Shown here: positions 60,542-64,000 of the stretch, piece by piece
Position numbering within the stretch: position 1 is the stretch's first letter
Layout of the letters: each line of letters opens with the position of its first letter
From: an uncultured Alphaproteobacteria bacterium
Lineage (GTDB): Bacteria > Pseudomonadota > Alphaproteobacteria > HIMB59 > GCA-002718135
Reading direction: 5' to 3'
Assembly: GCA_902590695.1 (NCBI GenBank)
Contig: CACIXR010000004.1
Span: 62,001-126,000, forward strand
Length of the DNA stretch: 64,000 nt
Position numbers and translations under genes: made by a program
Notes under the pieces: generated by a model
Told to the model about the DNA's origin: nothing
Seen by the model: only the letters and a program-made list of their open reading frames with translations
Databases searched by the model: none

Positions 60542-61759
60542 ATGAATAGAGTAGTAGTAACAGGTTTAGGCATAGTATCATGTATTGGTAATAATCAATT
60601 GGATGTTATAGACAGTCTTAAAAATTTGAAATCTGGGATAACAAGTGCAGAAGAGTATGAGGAGTTTTCTTTTAGAAGTCTTGTACACGGTAAACCAAAT
60701 ATAGATATTAGTAACGAAATTGATAGAAGATTACTAAGATTTATGGGTGATGGAGCTGCCTACAACTATATTGCCATGAAAGATGCTATAGACGACTCAG
60801 GGCTGGAGGATAGCGATATTTCAAATGAAATGACTGGTATAATTGTTGGTTCAGGTGGTCCATCTACACAAAATTTATTTAAGTCTTCTGAAATTGGAAA
60901 GAGTTCGGGTTCAAAAAAAATTGGACCATTTATGGTGCCAAGAGCAATGTCTAGTACAAATTCTGCAACTCTTGCGACTCCTTTTAAAATTAAAGGAGTT
61001 AACTATTCAATTACTTCTGCGTGTTCTACAAGTTCACATTGTATTGGTAATGCGTACGAACTTATTCAGATGGGAAAACAAAATATTATTTTTGCTGGAG
61101 GAGGTGAAGAGCTCCATTGGACTTTATCAATTTTATTTGATGCAATGGGTGCTTTGTCATCAAAATATAATTCTACTCCAAACAAATCTTCAAGGGCATA
61201 TGATGCAGATAGAGATGGATTTGTAATTGCTGGTGGAGGTGGAACTTTAGTACTTGAAGAATTAGAGCATGCAATAGCTAGAGGTGCTAAAATATATGGT
61301 GAAATAACAGGATATGGAGCAACCTCAGATGGATACGATATGGTACAGCCTTCTGGAGAAGGAGCAGAAAGATGCATGAAGCAAGCATTAAAAAATATTG
61401 ATGGTAAAATTGATTATATAAATACACATGGAACAAGCACTCTAATAGGAGATGTAAAAGAATTAGAAGCAATCAAAAATGTTTTTGGTTCAAATATTCC
61501 TAAAATGAGCTCAACAAAATCTTTAACTGGTCATTCTTTAGGGGCAACTGGTGTGCATGAAGCAATTTATAGTTTATTGATGATGAAAAATAATTTTATT
61601 AGTGGTTCTGCTAATATTGAAAATCTTGATGATAATGCCAAAGATTGTAATATTCTTTTAAAAACGGAAAATGACGTTGAAATTAAGCATGTTATGTCGA
61701 ATAGTTTTGGATTTGGCGGTACAAATGCAACATTAGTATTTTCAAAATATCATGCTTAA
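60542..61759 (+). CDS. fabB: 3-oxoacyl-ACP synthase I
   Basis: Elongates unsaturated intermediates from FabA. 405 residues; nucleophile Cys161 in [11 protein letters not shown], His in [11 protein letters not shown], Lys and His in [14 protein letters not shown], and the [11 protein letters not shown] end. fabA and fabB together allow unsaturated lipids without oxygen, common in Alpha- and Gammaproteobacteria. Overlaps fabI by eight bases. Confidence 0.97.
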   Translation: MNRVVVTGLGIVSCIGNNQLDVIDSLKNLKSGITSAEEYEEFSFRSLVHGKPNIDISNEIDRRLLRFMGDGAAYNYIAMKDAIDDSGLEDSDISNEMTGIIVGSGGPSTQNLFKSSEIGKSSGSKKIGPFMVPRAMSSTNSATLATPFKIKGVNYSITSACSTSSHCIGNAYELIQMGKQNIIFAGGGEELHWTLSILFDAMGALSSKYNSTPNKSSRAYDADRDGFVIAGGGGTLVLEELEHAIARGAKIYGEITGYGATSDGYDMVQPSGEGAERCMKQALKNIDGKIDYINTHGTSTLIGDVKELEAIKNVFGSNIPKMSSTKSLTGHSLGATGVHEAIYSLLMMKNNFISGSANIENLDDNAKDCNILLKTENDVEIKHVMSNSFGFGGTNATLVFSKYHA

Positions 61760-62525
61760 AAGTAAAAAAGGTTTAGTATTTGGTATTGCAAATAATCATT
61801 CAATTGCATGGGGAATAGCAAAACAACTATCTGAAAATGGTGCTGAAATAGCCATTGGTTACCAAAATGAAATATTATTGAAGAGGGTGAAACCACTTTC
61901 TGAAGAAATTAATTCAAAAATATTAATAGAATGTGATTTTAATAATCATGACTCAATAAACAAATCTGTAGAAATTATAAAAAAAGAATGGGGCACAATT
62001 GATTTTATGATTCATGCTGTTGCATTTGCAGATAAGTCAGAGTTAAATGGTAGATATGTTGATACTACGAAGGATAATTTTATTAATTGTTTGGAAATAT
62101 CATGTTTTTCTTTAACTAGTCTTGCAAGAAATTTTGAACCTATAATGAATGATGGAGGAAGTATTCTCACCCTTACTTTTTACGGGTCAAATAAAGTAAT
62201 ACCAAACTACAATTTAATGGGAATTGCAAAAGCCGCTTTAGAAACAAGTGTAAAATACTTGAGTGTGGATTTAGGCACAAAAAATATTCGTGTTAATGCA
62301 ATCTCAGCAGGACCTATAAGAACAATTGCTGGTGCAGCAATAAATAATGCTAGGGAGGTGTTTAAATTTACAGAAGAACATTCAGCATTGAAACGAAATG
62401 CAAAACTAGATGAAATTGGTAAATCTGCTTTATACTTTGTTAGTGATTTATCTTCTGCAGTTACTGGTGAAGTACATTATGTTGACTGTGGTTACAATAT
62501 TATTGGAATGCCCAATAAGTTCTAA
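61752..62525 (+). CDS. fabI: enoyl-ACP reductase (NADH)
   Basis: Last step of each fatty acid elongation cycle. 257 residues, SDR fold: [17 protein letters not shown] for the cofactor, the Tyr-x6-Lys pair in [13 protein letters not shown], and the [11 protein letters not shown] active-site loop. Third gene of fabABI. Its end overlaps the convergent phosphodiesterase gene by four bases. Confidence 0.97.
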   Translation: MLKSKKGLVFGIANNHSIAWGIAKQLSENGAEIAIGYQNEILLKRVKPLSEEINSKILIECDFNNHDSINKSVEIIKKEWGTIDFMIHAVAFADKSELNGRYVDTTKDNFINCLEISCFSLTSLARNFEPIMNDGGSILTLTFYGSNKVIPNYNLMGIAKAALETSVKYLSVDLGTKNIRVNAISAGPIRTIAGAAINNAREVFKFTEEHSALKRNAKLDEIGKSALYFVSDLSSAVTGEVHYVDCGYNIIGMPNKF

Positions 62526-63277
62526 AATTTTCCCAATAAATCTAAAGGATTATCAACAAAAATACTATCAACACCTATGGAGAAAATATCATTAGCGATA
62601 GATAAATTTATATTTTTATCTGAATAAACAGTTATTGCCATATTGGATTCTTTAATTTTTTTTACAATATCAGCCGTGACAAGATCTATATTTAATCCAC
62701 AAATTTTTAAATTATGATTAATTGATATGCTAATCAAATCATCAATATTATATTCTTTAAAATCATCTAATAAAAAACTACGTATAGATTGAGGGTAAAG
62801 TTTTGAAATTTCTAAAATAGATATCATATCAAATGAGGAGAAAAAAATATCAATTTGATTAATATTTTTTGTAAGTTTATATATTTGATAAACATTTTCT
62901 TTTTCAAAATTTTTATTGGGTTTTAATTCGATATTTAAATTACCATTATTATTAGTACAGAAACTAAGAATATCTTCTAACTTTGGAACAAAAATATTTG
63001 TATTTTCTTTATAAAAAAATTTTCCCGCATCAAGTTTTTTTATGTTCTCATAATCATAATCGATTGCAAGCCCACTTCCATTAGTAGTTCTATCAAGTGT
63101 ATCATCATGTAATAAAATTGGGACTCTGTCTTTAGAGATCTTAACATCGATCTCTACAAAATTTAAGCCTATTTCGAATGCCCTAGAAATAGATACTAAA
63201 GTGTTTTCTGGACACAGATCTTTTACACCTCTGTGCCCAATTAATTTAGGTAATTTAAGCGTTTTCTTCTGCGTCAA
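62522..63277 (-). CDS. glycerophosphodiester phosphodiesterase
   Basis: 251 residues: [19 protein letters not shown] (His, Arg, and Glu of the active site), [28 protein letters not shown] (as [11 protein letters not shown] and [13 protein letters not shown]; Glu and Asp bind the metal), and LNIELKP. Releases glycerol 3-phosphate from deacylated phospholipids, a possible phosphorus and carbon scavenging step. No signal peptide, so UgpQ-like cytoplasmic. It starts 23 bases inside the pnp 3' end. Confidence 0.92.
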   Translation of the reverse strand: MTQKKTLKLPKLIGHRGVKDLCPENTLVSISRAFEIGLNFVEIDVKISKDRVPILLHDDTLDRTTNGSGLAIDYDYENIKKLDAGKFFYKENTNIFVPKLEDILSFCTNNNGNLNIELKPNKNFEKENVYQIYKLTKNINQIDIFFSSFDMISILEISKLYPQSIRSFLLDDFKEYNIDDLISISINHNLKICGLNIDLVTADIVKKIKESNMAITVYSDKNINLSIANDIFSIGVDSIFVDNPLDLLGKF

Positions 63278-64000
63278 CTGCTTTCATGGAAAGTTTTATT
63301 TTTCCTCTTGAGTCGATATCCAATACTTTCACTTTAACGATATCTCCTTCACTAATAACATCTTCAACTTTCTCTACTCTTTCATTTTTTAATTGACTAA
63401 TATGAACAAGACCATCTGTAGATCCCATGAAATTAACAAAAGCACCAAAGTCCATGATCTTTATAACTTTACCATCATAAATTTTACCAATCTCTGGCTC
63501 TTCGACAATACCTTTGATCCATTCTAATGCATCATTTCCAGATTTTTGATCTACAGCTGCAATACTCACTAAACCTTCATCATTAATTTCAATTTTAGCT
63601 CCAGTTGTTTCAGATATTTCTCTAATAACTGCTCCTCCTTTACCAATCACTTCCCTAATTTTATCTTTGTTTATTTGAAGATTAGTTATTGTTGGTGCGT
63701 ATTGGGAAATTGATTGGTTAGGTTTATCAATTGCTTTAGCCATTTCACCTAATATATGGAATCTTCCATCTTTTGCTTGTGCTAATGCTTCTTCCATAAT
63801 TTCAGCTGTAATACTGGTTATTTTAATATCCATTTGTAATGAAGTTATTCCCTCAGAAGTTCCAGCAACTTTAAAGTCCATATCACCTAAGTGATCTTCA
63901 TCACCTAGTATGTCTGATAATATTACATATTTATCATTCTCTTTAATTAAACCCATCGCAATACCTGCTACTGGTCTTTCTAAAGGCACTCCTGCGTCCA
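63255..64000 (-). CDS. pnp: polyribonucleotide nucleotidyltransferase (partial, C-terminal part)
   Basis: The 3' portion of PNPase; the gene runs off the window edge. What is seen: the end of the second RNase PH domain ([39 protein letters not shown] as [13 protein letters not shown] and ITSLQMDIK), a KH domain ([15 protein letters not shown]) and an S1 domain ([20 protein letters not shown]), ending in an acidic tail. Degrades RNA 3' to 5' with phosphate. The codon for the apparent first residue is GTG inside the gene, not a start. Confidence 0.96.
   Translation of the reverse strand, partial: DAGVPLERPVAGIAMGLIKENDKYVILSDILGDEDHLGDMDFKVAGTSEGITSLQMDIKITSITAEIMEEALAQAKDGRFHILGEMAKAIDKPNQSISQYAPTITNLQINKDKIREVIGKGGAVIREISETTGAKIEINDEGLVSIAAVDQKSGNDALEWIKGIVEEPEIGKIYDGKVIKIMDFGAFVNFMGSTDGLVHISQLKNERVEKVEDVISEGDIVKVKVLDIDSRGKIKLSMKAVDAEENA

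Overview
The window is a densely packed, clearly AT-rich (not counted) piece of an alphaproteobacterial chromosome made almost entirely of housekeeping genes. Signs of the class are the ActS/ActR (RegB/RegA) redox pair with its quinone-site motif, a ChvG/ChvI-type sensor-regulator pair beside ahcY, fabA-fabB-fabI, a fused coaBC, a compact RNase D, and tsaE followed by a kinase and a nucleotidyltransferase of the cell-wall recycling type. Low G+C, overlapping neighbours, convergent genes that run into each other and missing members of well-known alphaproteobacterial clusters suggest a streamlined marine lineage (SAR11-like or HIMB59/AEGEAN-169-like). The exact taxon is my inference. No rRNA, tRNA, insertion sequence, prophage or CRISPR array was seen. 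No gene-free stretch exceeds 300 bases; the longest is the 279-base chvI-nrdA gap.

Layout. 1-2.4 kb: the edge of a surface-polysaccharide region (Gfo/Idh oxidoreductase and a polytopic membrane protein). 2.4-8.9 kb, minus strand: infC-rpmI-rplT-pheS-pheT-lepA, a translation operon with a non-AUG infC start and a GC-rich hairpin before rpmI. 9-12.1 kb: two GT9 and one GT4 glycosyltransferases, probably LPS core. 12.1-18.8 kb: an alpha/beta hydrolase, then gltD-gltB (ammonia assimilation). 18.9-19.8 kb: an NDUFA9-like protein. 19.9-32.8 kb, plus strand: fifteen tightly spaced genes (rnd, kdsD, lptC, lptA, lptB, aroA, cmk, rpsA, ihfB, pyrF, trpF, trpB, trpA, accD, folC). 32.8-40.1 kb, minus strand: chvI-chvG-ahcY-metK-tsaE-kinase-nucleotidyltransferase-trxA. 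40.1-44.4 kb: an NrdR-type control region and nrdA-nrdB-glutaredoxin. 44.4-47.2 kb: a very small ArfA-like frame and polA. 47.3-50 kb: an orphan ABC ATPase and actS-actR. 50-57.3 kb, minus strand: mutM, rpsT, dnaA, dnaN, recF, gyrB. 57.3-62.5 kb, plus strand: ubiE, coaBC, a ThiF-family gene, fabA-fabB-fabI. 62.5-64 kb, minus strand: a glycerophosphodiesterase and the 3' part of pnp.

The genes cover initiation and elongation of translation, DNA replication and repair, deoxynucleotide supply, the SAM cycle, fatty acid and LPS synthesis and transport, glutamate and tryptophan synthesis, and two global two-component systems. I found no novel multi-gene system. The more interesting points are small: an overlooked ArfA-like ribosome-rescue frame behind polA with an A10 tract and no usable ATG; an NrdB with Glu at the first metal-ligand position; a MutM whose zinc finger has lost its cysteines; a cytidylate kinase with an unusual P-loop; and gene losses at several conserved junctions that together suggest loss of the nitrogen-type PTS and of AddAB.
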